Shown here in pieces: positions 7,971-17,426 of a DNA stretch of 64,000 bases. Position 1 is the stretch's first letter. Each line of letters starts with the position of its first letter. The notes under the pieces are model-generated. The model had not been told where the DNA came from, made no database searches, and worked only from the letters and a program-made list of their open reading frames with translations. The translations under genes were made by a program, and so were the position numbers. The DNA is from Alteribacillus bidgolensis (GTDB lineage: Bacteria > Bacillota > Bacilli > Bacillales > Marinococcaceae), in the NCBI RefSeq assembly GCF_002886255.1, contig NZ_KZ614149.1, positions 1,674,001 through 1,738,000 on the forward strand, read 5' to 3'.

Positions 7971-8857
7971 ATAATCAACTGCTCTATATCGTCTGGAAGC
8001 TTGGCATAGACAGTATGCCAGCTTTCAAAAACAGGGTGACAAAAATGAAGCATTTCTGCATGTAAAGCATGTCTATTTATATGGAAGCTGGTTTCTCCGT
8101 ACAAGCTATCTCCTATTAAAGGGTGCCCTGCATATGCTGCGTGGACTCGGATTTGATGGGTTCTGCCGGTGTATAAAGTAAATGATGTGACATCGCTGCC
8201 ATGTATGTTTTTAATTACTTGATACCCCGTTTTGGCTCGTTTTCCTGCTGGATGTACCTGGTGTTCAATTATGCTATTGGGACTTCTTGCAATAGGTGCA
8301 TCTATTATCCCTTCCGGCTGCTTCCATCTGCCCTTCACCACTCCGATGTACTGTTTATCCCCTTTTCCCGCTTGAAAAAAGGACGCTAAGCGTTGATGAG
8401 CATACGCATGCTTTGCTACAGCGACGACGCCGCTCGTTTGTCTGTCTAATCTTGATACAGCATGAAAGGAGGAAGAAATGTTCTGCTGCCGGTAATAATT
8501 CAAAACGGCTCCGGCAAGGGTGACTTTTTCTTGCTCTCTTCCCGGTAATGTAGAAATTCCCGGCGGTTTATTTACAATTAAAAGATGAGCATCTTCAAAA
8601 AGAATGTCTAACGGCTCAGAACATAGCGTTATAGCTGAAGGAAAAGGCGCAGCTGGAAGGAATACTTTCAGAGTTTCTCCTCCTTGCAGCATATGACGCA
8701 CTGTAACATGGCGGCCGTCGCATAAAATGCTGCCATGCATTTTTGCTGCTTTTAATGTGGTCAGTGACATGCCTTTTTGATCCCTTAAAAATTCTTTGAC
8801 AGATATGGTGTTTTTTACCAGTGGAACATTCCATTCAAGCATATGCCTCTCTTGCAT
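7958..8857 (-). CDS. RluA-family 23S rRNA/tRNA pseudouridine synthase (YjbO type)
   Basis: Converts uridine to pseudouridine in structured RNA. The 299-residue protein has an S4-like N-terminal part (about 18-70, containing VKEFLRDQKGMSLTTLKAAK) and a catalytic domain with the RluA motif HAVSRLDRQTSGVVAVAK carrying the active Asp, then YTGRTHQIRVHAAYAGHPLI. ATG at 8857 is chosen because it lies 4 bases after the NAD kinase stop with GGTGAG upstream; a longer frame to 8923 would overlap that gene. Family is sure, but which RNA it modifies cannot be told from sequence. Confidence 0.87.
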   Translation of the reverse strand: MQERHMLEWNVPLVKNTISVKEFLRDQKGMSLTTLKAAKMHGSILCDGRHVTVRHMLQGGETLKVFLPAAPFPSAITLCSEPLDILFEDAHLLIVNKPPGISTLPGREQEKVTLAGAVLNYYRQQNISSSFHAVSRLDRQTSGVVAVAKHAYAHQRLASFFQAGKGDKQYIGVVKGRWKQPEGIIDAPIARSPNSIIEHQVHPAGKRAKTGYQVIKNIHGSDVTSFTLYTGRTHQIRVHAAYAGHPLIGDSLYGETSFHINRHALHAEMLHFCHPVFESWHTVYAKLPDDIEQLIMEKQ

Positions 8858-8861
8858 CTTA

Positions 8862-9656
8862 TTACTCACCGACAAAAGATTCTTTGACTCTTTTCCAGAA
8901 AGTAAAAGGTCTAAATCTCGCAAATCTGATTTTTTCTTCCGCTACCCTGCACTGTATCGATTTTACGGATTGATCAACCATCGATTTATGGTCAATCGTT
9001 ATTTGCATTTCCACGTCATTCAGCGGTTTAAGAAGACATGTATGGTGTTGAGGCATGATAAGCGGTGAACCAACTGTACGGTAGACGCGGTTGTTAATAG
9101 AAGCCATTTCAGAAAGCTGCATGGAAGCGAGCGAAGGATGGAGAATAGCTCCTCCTAACGCTTTATTATACGCTGTACTGCCAGAAGGGGTGGAAATACA
9201 CAGACCATCCCCGCGAAACGTTTCAAATTTTTCCCCTTTAATGTCAATATTGCACACTAAAGACCCTTCCATCGTTTTTACTGTGCATTCATTCAGTGCC
9301 AAGTAACGATCGGCATGCGGGCCGTTATGATGACGGACAACAACTTCTAGGAGAGGATATTCGACTACTTGAAAAGGCGTTTTTGCAATGTGAATCACTA
9401 GTTTTTCCACCTCTTCTGGTTTCCAGTCCGCATAAAAACCTAAATGGCCGGTATGAATACCGACAAAACAAGTTTCTTCTAGGAATTCATGATAATGATG
9501 AAATGCTTGTAAGAGGGTGCCATCTCCGCCTACAGTTATGACAATATCGGGTTTCTCGTCATTGTGTCTCAAACCAAATTCTTGTAAATAATCGATGATT
9601 TTTTTTTGTAATGCGTTCGATGTATCGTCTCCCCTTGAGGTAACAGCGAAATGCAA
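8862..9656 (-). CDS. ppnK: NAD kinase
   Basis: Phosphorylates NAD to NADP. The 264-residue protein shows the family motifs: [15 protein letters not shown] (about 41-55), [28 protein letters not shown] and [20 protein letters not shown]. The start is TTG at 9656 with a strong AAAGGAGG 8 bases upstream; no ATG is nearby in frame, and the N-terminus [13 protein letters not shown] matches B. subtilis YjbN. It is the middle gene of relQ-ppnK-yjbO, with 27 bases after relQ and 4 before yjbO, so the three are very likely one operon. Confidence 0.94.
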   Translation of the reverse strand: MHFAVTSRGDDTSNALQKKIIDYLQEFGLRHNDEKPDIVITVGGDGTLLQAFHHYHEFLEETCFVGIHTGHLGFYADWKPEEVEKLVIHIAKTPFQVVEYPLLEVVVRHHNGPHADRYLALNECTVKTMEGSLVCNIDIKGEKFETFRGDGLCISTPSGSTAYNKALGGAILHPSLASMQLSEMASINNRVYRTVGSPLIMPQHHTCLLKPLNDVEMQITIDHKSMVDQSVKSIQCRVAEEKIRFARFRPFTFWKRVKESFVGE

Positions 9657-9683
9657 GAGAAACGCCTCCTTTCCTTTCTGTCA

Positions 9684-10316
9684 TTATTTTGAGTGATTTT
9701 CTTCGCGATTTTTAATAAGAATTTGCTGCGCTTCTCGCACTTCCCCTTTTATCTTGGACATCTCCTCATCAAGTTTGAAAGCTGCTTCTGCTGCGCTTTG
9801 CAGTCGTTCTTTAATATCGGAAGGGATTTCACCGCTGTATTTATAATTTAAAGAGTGTTCTATGGTTGCCCAAAAATTCATCGCCATCGTACGTACTTGC
9901 ACTTCGACAAGCACTTCTTTTTTTCCATCGATGGTATGTACTGGATATTCAATCACCATATGATACGAACGATAGCCGCTTTCTTTTTTCTTTTTTATAT
10001 AATCTCTTTCCTCCATGACATTAAAATCGGTTCGTGAACGTATGAGATCAACAATCGTATCTATATCATTCACAAACTGGCAAACAAGTCTTACCCCTGC
10101 AATATCCTGCATATCTCTTGAAAGCCGATCCAAAGGAATACTTTTTCGTTGTGCTTTTTCTAATATACTGGTGACAGGTTTTACTCTTCCGGTCACAAAT
10201 TCAATCGGCGTATGCTTTGAAGACCGTTGATATTGCTCCCGTAATCCCTTTAGTTTTACTTTAAGCTCTTCTACCGCTTGTTTATAAGGTGACAAAAACG
10301 TATCCCAATTACTCAT
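9684..10316 (-). CDS. relQ: Small alarmone synthetase RelQ (SasB/YjbM), GTP pyrophosphokinase
   Basis: Makes (p)ppGpp from ATP and GTP/GDP without a hydrolase domain. The 210 residues fit the RelQ size. The synthetase core shows FVTGRVKPVTSILEKAQRKS, the stretch around DIAGVRLVCQFVNDID, KKKESGYRSYHMVIEYPV and VEVQVRTMAMNFWATIEHSLNYKY, with the usual catalytic Glu in the EVQVRT part. A C-terminal coiled-coil-like helix follows. The neighbourhood relQ-ppnK-yjbO is conserved in Bacillales. RelQ rather than RelP is favoured by this context. Confidence 0.93.
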   Translation of the reverse strand: MSNWDTFLSPYKQAVEELKVKLKGLREQYQRSSKHTPIEFVTGRVKPVTSILEKAQRKSIPLDRLSRDMQDIAGVRLVCQFVNDIDTIVDLIRSRTDFNVMEERDYIKKKKESGYRSYHMVIEYPVHTIDGKKEVLVEVQVRTMAMNFWATIEHSLNYKYSGEIPSDIKERLQSAAEAAFKLDEEMSKIKGEVREAQQILIKNREENHSK

Positions 10317-10403
10317 TACAAGCCACCACCTGTGATTAGTGTATATAGCAATGCTGTCTTATAGATTTCATTCCTTTATTTGAACAATAAGGGACATAAA
10401 GTC

Positions 10404-10787
10404 TTACGCTTTTACCTCGAATGCTTCTTCGACAGCTTCTACCATAGCAGAGCCATAGTTTCCATTTCCAGGGATGTTATCGAGCAAATATTCCATTTCT
10501 GAGTGAAATTGTTCGAGCTTTATTAGTGACGGGCCGTCTGCACTTACGTCCCATCCTTTTTCGTAAGCTTTTTTCAGCTCGGGCCATATTTGTTTAGGCA
10601 GGCGCAGCTGGACAAATGCTTCTTCTGAATCCAGGACGTATACAAACGTCAAAGCGTCAGAATCAGCCAGCATGCGCATTCCATCCTTTAATGTATTCCA
10701 TTCCTTTTCCGGCCATTCTTCAATCGGAAGTAATAATAAATGGTTATCTTTTATCTTTGTTTCCGTTACCGTTAATACATGTTCCAT
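10404..10787 (-). CDS. yjbL: UPF0738 family protein YjbL
   Basis: A 127-residue acidic soluble protein without membrane segment. The length, the start MEHVLTVTETKIKDNHLLLL and the position between relQ and yjbK match YjbL of B. subtilis (UPF0738), whose role is unknown. GAGGTG lies before the ATG at 10787. It is probably transcribed separately from relQ, as 87 bases lie between them, but no terminator was seen there. Confidence 0.8.
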   Translation of the reverse strand: MEHVLTVTETKIKDNHLLLLPIEEWPEKEWNTLKDGMRMLADSDALTFVYVLDSEEAFVQLRLPKQIWPELKKAYEKGWDVSADGPSLIKLEQFHSEMEYLLDNIPGNGNYGSAMVEAVEEAFEVKA

Positions 10788-10942
10788 TATTACACCTCAT
10801 TTTCTGCTTGCTCCACATTTCATTTTACCATATCTTGTTATGAACATCGGTGCAGCCTAAACTAATTCCAAACGATATGGTATCATACAACCACAACCCG
10901 CGTCTTTGATTTTGAATAAACATAAAGGAAAGGAAGATACAA

Positions 10943-11545
10943 ATGGCACAGGAAAACGAAATAGAGAAAAAGAATCTGCTAACAGAATCTGAATTTCAGA
11001 CACTTTGTAAGGCATTCAACGTGACAGACGAAGACTTTTTCTGGCAGGCTAATACATATTTTGATACAAATAATTATGAACTGAAAAATAAAGGAGCTGC
11101 ACTTCGAATTCGTGAAAAAAACAGCCAGTTCGAGCTCACTTTAAAGCAACCTGCTGAGGAAGGATTATTAGAAACAAACCAGCCGTTAACCAAAAAAGAA
11201 GCAGAGGAAGCTTTCACTTTTGGCCGTCTGCCTGCAGGGGAAGTAAAATCCCAGCTAGAGACAACATTGTTGATCTCATTAGATGATGTAAAACCGCTTG
11301 GCACGTTAAAAACTAGACGTACTCACGTTCGTTATCAAGCAGGTATGTTGTTTTTAGATCATAGTGTCTACTTGGATACAGAAGATTTTGAAGTAGAAAT
11401 CGAAGGAACTTCCTTAAAAGAAGTAGGCAACTGGCTGGAGGAAGTGTTAACGACATATAACATTCCTTATCGAACAACCCCAAATAAAATCAAACGCTTT
11501 TTTACTAAAAAACAAGAAATAAAGAAAAAAAAGCGCACCATCTAG
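10943..11545 (+). CDS. yjbK: CYTH domain protein YjbK (triphosphate-binding)
   Basis: A 200-residue protein of the CYTH (CyaB/thiamine triphosphatase) fold. Its N-terminus has the defining acidic motif ExExK in ENEIEKK, followed by alternating charged strands such as ALRIREKNSQFELTLKQP and FEVEIEGTSLKE that line the tunnel for triphosphate and metal. Members hydrolyse or bind inorganic or nucleoside triphosphates; for the Bacillus YjbK group the substrate is not settled. AAAGGAAAGGA precedes the ATG. It diverges from yjbL and ends in a Lys-rich tail. Confidence 0.87.
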   Translation: MAQENEIEKKNLLTESEFQTLCKAFNVTDEDFFWQANTYFDTNNYELKNKGAALRIREKNSQFELTLKQPAEEGLLETNQPLTKKEAEEAFTFGRLPAGEVKSQLETTLLISLDDVKPLGTLKTRRTHVRYQAGMLFLDHSVYLDTEDFEVEIEGTSLKEVGNWLEEVLTTYNIPYRTTPNKIKRFFTKKQEIKKKKRTI

Positions 11546-11568
11546 ATTGCCGGGACAATCATTTTTTA
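11543..11568 (+). terminator. Weak terminator after yjbK
   Basis: GATTG and CAATC around a 6-base loop, followed by ATTTTTT. The stem is short (5 bp). Confidence 0.5.
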
Positions 11569-11653
11569 GTATATTTTAACTACAATACAAGTAGATTCCC
11601 GATAAACTGAACATCTAAAATTCGATATTATAATACTTTTTGAGGTGACAAGG

Positions 11654-12295
11654 TTGACCATTTCTCCTTTGCTGCAGTTGATGAGTCCTATGACAAATCG
11701 TTCGATGTCATCCAGTATCCATTCTTCTTCCTTTGTTTCTGCTTTTCAGAACTTTTTAGACGAAGAGTTAACAACAAACCATGCCGATTCATACGATTCA
11801 AAACCGCCAGAATCTTTGTTTTTACACCCGGAAGCAGCTTCTCAATATTTTCAAACCAGCAGTGGGACAAATCAAGCAGATATGCATACTGATCAGCAAT
11901 TTTCTGTTGATGAAAATGAATTTGCTTCCTTGATTGAATCCACAGGGCATAAATACGGAGTAGATCCTCGTTTGATTCATGCTGTTATTAAGCAAGAATC
12001 CGGATTTGATCCAAACGCAAAGAGTCATGCCGGAGCAATGGGGCTTATGCAGCTTATGCCAGGCACAGCTCGTTATTTAAACGTGGAGGACCCCTATAAT
12101 CCTTCGCAAAATATTGAAGGCGGCACTCGTTATCTCAAAGATATGCTTGAGCGTTTCAATAGAGATACTTCTCTAGCGCTTGCGGCTTACAATGCCGGAC
12201 CTGGCAGCGTGGAACGCTTTAACGGCATCCCTCCTTTCAAAGAAACGCAAAACTATGTCCCTGCAGTAATGAATACATATCAGGCTCTCATATAA
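11654..12295 (+). CDS. yjbJ: Lytic transglycosylase, SLT domain (YjbJ type)
   Basis: Peptidoglycan lytic transglycosylase. The first 90 residues are low-complexity Ser-rich. The SLT domain (about 95-213) has the active Glu in VIKQESGFDPNAKSHAGAMG, then LMQLMPGTARYLNVEDPYNP and ALAAYNAGPGSV. The start is TTG at 11654, spaced 5 bases after AGGTGA; a GTG at 11645 in frame would overlap that ribosome site. No typical signal peptide is visible, which is also the case in the B. subtilis relative as far as I recall. It sits between yjbK and yjbI as expected. Confidence 0.88.
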   Translation: MTISPLLQLMSPMTNRSMSSSIHSSSFVSAFQNFLDEELTTNHADSYDSKPPESLFLHPEAASQYFQTSSGTNQADMHTDQQFSVDENEFASLIESTGHKYGVDPRLIHAVIKQESGFDPNAKSHAGAMGLMQLMPGTARYLNVEDPYNPSQNIEGGTRYLKDMLERFNRDTSLALAAYNAGPGSVERFNGIPPFKETQNYVPAVMNTYQALI

Positions 12296-12639
12296 TTTTT
12301 TAAAAAGGGTATCCCTAATAGTACTTAACTATAAGAGGTACTCTTTTTCTTTTATCAGAAAAACGTTTTAATTATTTCTAAATGGAAAAATTTTCATATA
12401 ATATAAACGCCATTTACAAAACCAAATCATTTGCTGTTCTAAAACAGCATTGCTACAATAAAAGGAAAGAAGACCGCCGCCAAAAGCCATATAATGAGGT
12501 TTTGTTTACCTTATCCTCATTACATGCTGCTTTATGAACAATCCTTTTTCCTTGCATTCTTCTCCTTTTCCCGTTATTTTATATCAAGTGTTTCCTCATG
12601 GGTAAAAAGGAAGAAAGTGCAAAGAAAGGAGCACTGACA
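12296..12639. other. Intergenic region between yjbJ and yjbI
   Basis: It holds the yjbJ terminator at its left end and the yjbI ribosome site at its right end. In between is AT-rich sequence with no convincing gene. A hydrophobic 22-codon frame on the minus strand near 12430-12500 has no start codon. Confidence 0.5.
12303..12355 (+). terminator. Terminator of yjbJ
   Basis: GGGTATCCCTAATAGT pairs imperfectly with ACTATAAGAGGTACTC and is followed by TTTTTCTTTT. Confidence 0.65.
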
Positions 12640-13023
12640 ATGAATAAAGATCAAATACCGTTTGAAGAAATCGGTGGACACGAAACGCTGGACCGCCTGG
12701 TGGATGTTTTTTATACAAATGTGAAAAATCATCCGGACTTATATCCTATTTTCCCGGATGACTTAACCGAAACAGCTCGAAAACAAAAACAATTTCTCAC
12801 CCAGTTTTTAGGCGGTCCTCCCCTTTACACAGAAGAACACGGCCATCCTAAACTAAGAGCCAGACACCTGCCCTTTCCGATAACTCCAACGAGAGCAAAA
12901 GCTTGGCTTTTGTGCATGGAGCAAGCAATGGATGAAATAGGGTTAGAAGGCCAGCTGCGCGAGGATCTTTTTCAGCGTTTAACCTTTACAGCGCAACATA
13001 TGATTAACACACCAGAAGAATAA
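12640..13023 (+). CDS. yjbI: Truncated hemoglobin, group II (YjbI)
   Basis: A 127-residue heme protein of the trHbO group. It has the short globin plan, with FEEIGGHETLDRLVDVFYTNV at the start, FLTQFLGGPPLYTEEHGHPKLRARHLPFPI in the E/F region (proximal His in ARHLPF) and a C-terminal helix. The Trp of group II is in KAWLLCMEQA. ATG at 12640 has AAAGGAGC upstream and matches the family length; the 14 residues before it are Lys-rich and unlikely. It is 24 bases upstream of spxH. In B. subtilis the same pair is linked to thiol/oxidative stress. Confidence 0.92.
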   Translation: MNKDQIPFEEIGGHETLDRLVDVFYTNVKNHPDLYPIFPDDLTETARKQKQFLTQFLGGPPLYTEEHGHPKLRARHLPFPITPTRAKAWLLCMEQAMDEIGLEGQLREDLFQRLTFTAQHMINTPEE

Positions 13024-13047
13024 TACAGAAAGGAGTCTGGACCATAA

Positions 13048-13962
13048 ATGAAGGAAGATAAACAGCTACATTGCGATAAACAGCTGGGAATTTGCGGCCT
13101 TTCTCCTGAGGAAGAATTTACGAATATAAAGCAAAAAAAGAAACTCGAATTATATATATTTACAGATCCGCTCTGCCCGGAGTGCTGGGCGTTTGAACCA
13201 ACTTTAAAAAAACTCGTACTGGAATACGGCCATTATTTTTCTATGCGCTTTTTCGTTGCAGCTGACCTTGATTCATGGAACAAAACCGAAGCACGGCAAG
13301 TGAAAGAACAAAAAAACTTAGCTGATTTATATGAAGCAACAGCAAACAGAACAGGAATGTCTTGTGACGGGGATATTTGGTTAGAAAACCCTATCAAATC
13401 GGCGTATGCTCCATCTATAGCAATGAAAGCGGCAGAAATGCAAGGTCGGCAGCTTGCTTCCGTATTTTTCCGCCGGCTCCGTGAAATGCTGTTTCTTCAC
13501 AAACGAAACATTGCGGATGAAAAAATACTAATAGAATGTGCTCGTAAAGTTGGTCTTGATATGGAAGAGTTTCAAAAAGACATTCATTCTCATTGTGCTG
13601 TGAAAGCTTTGCAATGTGATATGAAAACGACCAAAGAAATGGAAGTTGAGCGCGCTCCTACTTTTGTTTTTTTTAATGACCGTGTTGAAGACGGCGGACT
13701 TAAAGTTTCCGGCCTCTATCCATATGAAGTGTATGTTGACATTTTGAAAGAAATGCTTGGAGAAATTCCTATGCCTTCAAGGAAAATGACGCTAGAAGAA
13801 TTTTTAAAGCGGTATGAATTTGTTGCTACAAAGGAAGTTGCTGTGGTTTTTGATTGGAATGAGCGTGACGCCAACGCTCAATTAAAAAAATTAGTTCTCC
13901 AGCGCAAAATTGAACGCGTCCCCGTAAAATATGGAACGTTTTGGCGGTATATCGGCGAATAA
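13048..13962 (+). CDS. spxH: SpxH (YjbH), ClpXP adaptor for Spx
   Basis: Adaptor that binds Spx and speeds its breakdown by ClpXP; related to DsbA. The 304-residue protein has a Cys/His-rich zinc-binding N-terminus (LHCDKQLGICGL) and a thioredoxin-like domain with a CxxC motif in DPLCPECWAFEPTLKK, then ERAPTFVFFNDRV and a C-terminal winged-helix-like tail. AAAGGAG precedes the ATG. Its partner spx is encoded at 18822-19217 and the other adaptor mecA at 17706-18377, so most of the Spx circuit lies within 6 kb. Confidence 0.94.
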   Translation: MKEDKQLHCDKQLGICGLSPEEEFTNIKQKKKLELYIFTDPLCPECWAFEPTLKKLVLEYGHYFSMRFFVAADLDSWNKTEARQVKEQKNLADLYEATANRTGMSCDGDIWLENPIKSAYAPSIAMKAAEMQGRQLASVFFRRLREMLFLHKRNIADEKILIECARKVGLDMEEFQKDIHSHCAVKALQCDMKTTKEMEVERAPTFVFFNDRVEDGGLKVSGLYPYEVYVDILKEMLGEIPMPSRKMTLEEFLKRYEFVATKEVAVVFDWNERDANAQLKKLVLQRKIERVPVKYGTFWRYIGE

Positions 13963-14033
13963 GAACGTATACACTTGTCCCTCCTCTCATACGCTGGTAT
14001 GTAAAGTAACCAGTTTTAAGGGAGGGCTGTTTT

Positions 14034-14207
14034 ATGAAAAAAGTTTTAATCGGTATCGTCTGCATTATTATTAGCTTTATTCTTTTTGTATTAGGACTGA
14101 TGAAATTTCTTCCCGTTATCATAGGCAGCGTTCTACTGTTTTTATCCATCTTTTTCACTGTCTTGTTTTTCAGTGAAAGAAGAAGATTTAAAGGCATTAA
14201 TTTATGA
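14034..14207 (+). CDS. 57-residue two-helix membrane peptide, unknown
   Basis: A short gene with a strong AAGGGAGGG ribosome site 8 bases before its ATG. The product begins MKKVLIGIVCIIISFILFVL, has two membrane helices (about 4-22 and 26-46) and ends in a basic tail SERRRFKGINL, giving both ends probably a cytoplasmic location. It starts 72 bases after spxH. I do not recognise the family. The good ribosome site and clean hydrophobic pattern support a real gene. Confidence 0.65.
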   Translation: MKKVLIGIVCIIISFILFVLGLMKFLPVIIGSVLLFLSIFFTVLFFSERRRFKGINL

Positions 14208-14302
14208 GAGTACAGGACGTTCGTGGGTTTTAGCAAAAGGTCCTCTATATAGTTACGCCCGATCGCTGGGCATTGAATTTAGATCAAAAACGCCAAAATG
14301 TC

Positions 14303-14348
14303 TACTAAAAAAGCCCTCCCGAATCAACTATTCGGCGGGCTTTTTTGA
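14303..14348. terminator. Bidirectional terminator next to pepF
   Basis: AAAAAAGCCCTCCCGAAT and ATTCGGCGGGCTTTTTT form a stem with A and T tracts at either side. It serves pepF on the minus strand and the yjbI-spxH side on the plus strand. Confidence 0.88.
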
Positions 14349-14352
14349 TTCA

Positions 14353-16167
14353 TTATCCTTCGAGTAATTTTTCCATCTCATCTAATGTTTGCTCAAAAAG
14401 TGTCATCGCTTCTTGAATCGGCTTAGGAGATGTCATATCGACTCCAGCTTTTTTTAATACTTCTATTGGATAGTCCGAGCTTCCAGACTTTAAAAACTCC
14501 AAATAGCGTTTCACAGCCGGCTCTCCTTCATCGAGTATCTGCCTAGATAACGCAGCAGCTGCACTATAGCCGGTAGCATATTGATAAACATAAAAGTTCA
14601 TATAAAAATGCGGAATACGCGACCATTCTAACGCAATGTCATCATCTACTGTCATATCTTTTCCAAAGTATTTTTCATTTAACGCATAATATTCTTTTTC
14701 TAAGAGATCGGGCGTCAATGCTTCTCCTGCGGCAGCTTTTTCATGAATAAGCTGTTCAAATTCGGCAAACATTGTTTGACGGAATACAGTTCCTCGGAAT
14801 CCTTCGAGAAAATGATTCAATAAATACATTTTCTTTTTCTTGTCTTCGGTTGTTTTTAATAAATGATCATTTAACAATGCTTCATTAACAGTCGAAGCTA
14901 CTTCTGCCACAAATATAGTATAGTCCGAATAATGAAACGGCTGATGTTTTCTGCTGAAGTAACTGTGCATCGAATGCCCCAGCTCATGAGCAAGTGTAAA
15001 CATGTTGTTTACGTTATCCTGCCAATTCATTAAAATATACGGCATGGTTCCATAAGCACCTGATGAGTATGCCCCACTTCGTTTTCCTTTATTTTCGTAC
15101 ACATCGATCCAGCGATTCTTGTATCCTTCTTCTACGATTTTCACATAATCTTCTCCGAGCGGCTCTACCCCTTTTAATACAAGCTGTTTCGCTTCATCAT
15201 AAGTCACGGTCATATCAACGTCTTTTACAAGCGGCGTGTACAAATCGTAATTGTATATTTCGTCTAGTTTTAATACACGTTTTCTTAAACGCACATATCT
15301 GTGTAAAAGATGCAAGTTCTTATTTACTGTTTCGACTAGCCGGTCATAAACGATTTCTGGTATATGATTTTTACTAAGAGCTGCTTTTCGCGCTGTTTCA
15401 TATTTCCTTACATTGGCGCTGAACAAGTTCTTTTTCACCTGGCCGTTCAAGGTGCTCGCCAAAGTATTTCTGTACTTTTTATAGGTTCCATACACGGCTT
15501 CAAAAGCATCACGCCGCACACGCCGATTATCACTTTCAAAGAAGTTCAAAATCCTGCCGTGGGTTACTGGCACTTCTTCTCCGTCTTCGTCCTTAATGCT
15601 TGGAAATGTTATATCCGCATTGTTTAACATTCCAAATGTTTTTCCTGGATTAGCAGTTACTTCTGCGACCTGCGCTAAAATGGATTCTTCTGATTCATTT
15701 AAAACGTGCGGCCGCTGCTCGTTTATTTCATTTAACGCATGCTCATATCGTCTTAATTTTTCATGTTCCTTTAAAAACTGGCTTAATTTATCCTCTGGAA
15801 TCGATAAGATTTCTGGAACGAGAAAAGCCATTGATTGACCTAGTTTGGATGCTAATCCTGATGCTCGGTCATTCAAACCTTGATAATATGAATTTCCTGT
15901 ATCTTGATCATAGCGCATATGAGCATAAGTAAACAGCCGGCCGAACCGTTCAGCAATCTCGTCTTGCTTTGTTAACGCTTGATAAAGCGTGTCTGCTGAT
16001 TCACCAAGTTTCCCTTTAAAAGAAGTAAGGTCAGGCATCATTTCTTGCACTTGTTTAAATTCTTTTTCCCATGCTTCATCTGTAACAAAAATGTCTTCTA
16101 AATTCCACGTGTATTCTTTTGATACTTCATCTCTTTTTGGCAATTGTTTTGTTGCCTGTTCACTCAT
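14353..16167 (-). CDS. pepF: Oligoendopeptidase F (M3B metallopeptidase)
   Basis: Cytoplasmic zinc peptidase that cuts short peptides. The 604-residue protein has the N-terminal lobe (about 1-200) starting MSEQATKQLPKRDEVSKEYT, then the M3 domain with the zinc site HELGHSMHSYF (HExxH) near residue 385 and the downstream Glu in FVAEVASTVNEALL. GGAGGTG is 6 bases before the ATG at 16167; a longer in-frame reading from 16266 runs into coiA and is rejected. It follows coiA by 59 bases and shares its direction, as in B. subtilis. Confidence 0.95.
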   Translation of the reverse strand: MSEQATKQLPKRDEVSKEYTWNLEDIFVTDEAWEKEFKQVQEMMPDLTSFKGKLGESADTLYQALTKQDEIAERFGRLFTYAHMRYDQDTGNSYYQGLNDRASGLASKLGQSMAFLVPEILSIPEDKLSQFLKEHEKLRRYEHALNEINEQRPHVLNESEESILAQVAEVTANPGKTFGMLNNADITFPSIKDEDGEEVPVTHGRILNFFESDNRRVRRDAFEAVYGTYKKYRNTLASTLNGQVKKNLFSANVRKYETARKAALSKNHIPEIVYDRLVETVNKNLHLLHRYVRLRKRVLKLDEIYNYDLYTPLVKDVDMTVTYDEAKQLVLKGVEPLGEDYVKIVEEGYKNRWIDVYENKGKRSGAYSSGAYGTMPYILMNWQDNVNNMFTLAHELGHSMHSYFSRKHQPFHYSDYTIFVAEVASTVNEALLNDHLLKTTEDKKKKMYLLNHFLEGFRGTVFRQTMFAEFEQLIHEKAAAGEALTPDLLEKEYYALNEKYFGKDMTVDDDIALEWSRIPHFYMNFYVYQYATGYSAAAALSRQILDEGEPAVKRYLEFLKSGSSDYPIEVLKKAGVDMTSPKPIQEAMTLFEQTLDEMEKLLEG

Positions 16168-16226
16168 GGAAACACCTCCAATAGTTACTGCCAATTTTAC
16201 CGAACTTATCCAATAAACACCAACGG

Positions 16227-17426
16227 TTAATTCATTATTCCTTTGTAAAATATGATGTTGCTCCACTTTTTATCCATCATGAATGCATCCTCTAGAGATA
16301 TAGGCAAGTACATATTTTTTACCTTTTTCCACCCTGCTCCAGTATTTTTTAATATTCCAATGCGCTCTAATAGTTCTAAATAAGAAAAGACTGCTTTTTC
16401 GATAGGAGAAGAAATAGAAGGGAGCTCACGAATAATAAAAATATGGTTCAAAATTAGCGAATCGATTTCATTACAAATGGTTCGGAAAGAAAAACACTGA
16501 TAAAGAGGAATGTTGGGGAGAAAACAAAGCATAATCCAGCTTTGCCAAATATAGGATGAAGTCTGAAAAGCTTCCATGCTTAATGATGGCCAGCCTGCTT
16601 CAGGAGGGAAAAACGGAAGATCAGAACGATGCTTCGCAAATATCTGCCGCATATATGTTTTATCTGGCTTTCCCCTCCATTGATTGGTTTGAAAGCGCCA
16701 GTTTTTCTTTTGTTTTATCCAGTTTGCCGCCCATGTGAGCGGACCGTTTAATGTATTTGGCAGATAGATAAGATGCTCTATAGGAGTATGAGTAATTGGC
16801 ATCGTATAGAGATCCCCAAAGACAGCAGAATCAACAGGTAATGCTCTTGGAAACAAGTAATAAAAAGAAGAGCTTTCTGGTGACAAATAAATAAAAGCGC
16901 TGCGCAAATCCTTTCGCCTTTCACGCAGTCCTGTCCATTCAAAAGAATGAATGGCATAACGAGAGCCTTCCATTTTTCGCAGCCGGCAAGCAGAAAATAT
17001 CCAAATAGGGGTTATTCCTGCAGAGTAATAATCCCTTGTACGCTGGAGCGTCTCTTCTGAAGAAATAGAGGAACATTGAAATTCGAGGGCATATGTATTA
17101 TTTTTCCATGTAAATAATACATCAGCTGTCCGCCGGATCGAAGAGATACATGCTTCAACAGAAGGCGATAGACCTTTTTCCTCGAGCCACTGATATAGTA
17201 TTGATTTACCAGCAAGATGCTCTTCTGTTTCGGGTTCGGCTTGATGGGAACAAAAAGAGCTTCTTTGATGAGCAAAATGCCATCTGCGTTTGGTCCCCTT
17301 TTTTAGAATAACGTTTTGAGAACAGGCCGGACAATAATAGGGGGGAGGATAATGAGAGGGAAAGCATGCACGAGAGGTGGTCAACAAAGATATTGTTTGA
17401 CCGTTTTTCGTTAGAGCTGTAAACAT
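16227..17426 (-). CDS. coiA: CoiA, competence-associated nuclease-like protein
   Basis: Needed in transformation-competent Gram-positive bacteria for recombination of incoming DNA. The 399-residue protein has an N-terminal Cys-pair zinc motif (YYCPACSQNVILKKG, about 38-52), a HFAH stretch, and a nuclease-like core where a conserved EFQCSSIS (Glu-x-Gln) and the preceding Asp in TADVLFTW match a restriction-endonuclease fold. AAAGGAGG is well placed before ATG at 17426. It belongs to the mecA-coiA-pepF group. The symbol also appears as yjbF. Confidence 0.88.
   Translation of the reverse strand: MFTALTKNGQTISLLTTSRACFPSHYPPPYYCPACSQNVILKKGTKRRWHFAHQRSSFCSHQAEPETEEHLAGKSILYQWLEEKGLSPSVEACISSIRRTADVLFTWKNNTYALEFQCSSISSEETLQRTRDYYSAGITPIWIFSACRLRKMEGSRYAIHSFEWTGLRERRKDLRSAFIYLSPESSSFYYLFPRALPVDSAVFGDLYTMPITHTPIEHLIYLPNTLNGPLTWAANWIKQKKNWRFQTNQWRGKPDKTYMRQIFAKHRSDLPFFPPEAGWPSLSMEAFQTSSYIWQSWIMLCFLPNIPLYQCFSFRTICNEIDSLILNHIFIIRELPSISSPIEKAVFSYLELLERIGILKNTGAGWKKVKNMYLPISLEDAFMMDKKWSNIIFYKGIMN

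Noticed and set aside
12430..12520. Hydrophobic short frame on the minus strand before yjbI
   Set aside because: A plausible membrane helix but no start codon in frame after an upstream TAA; may be remains of a small gene.
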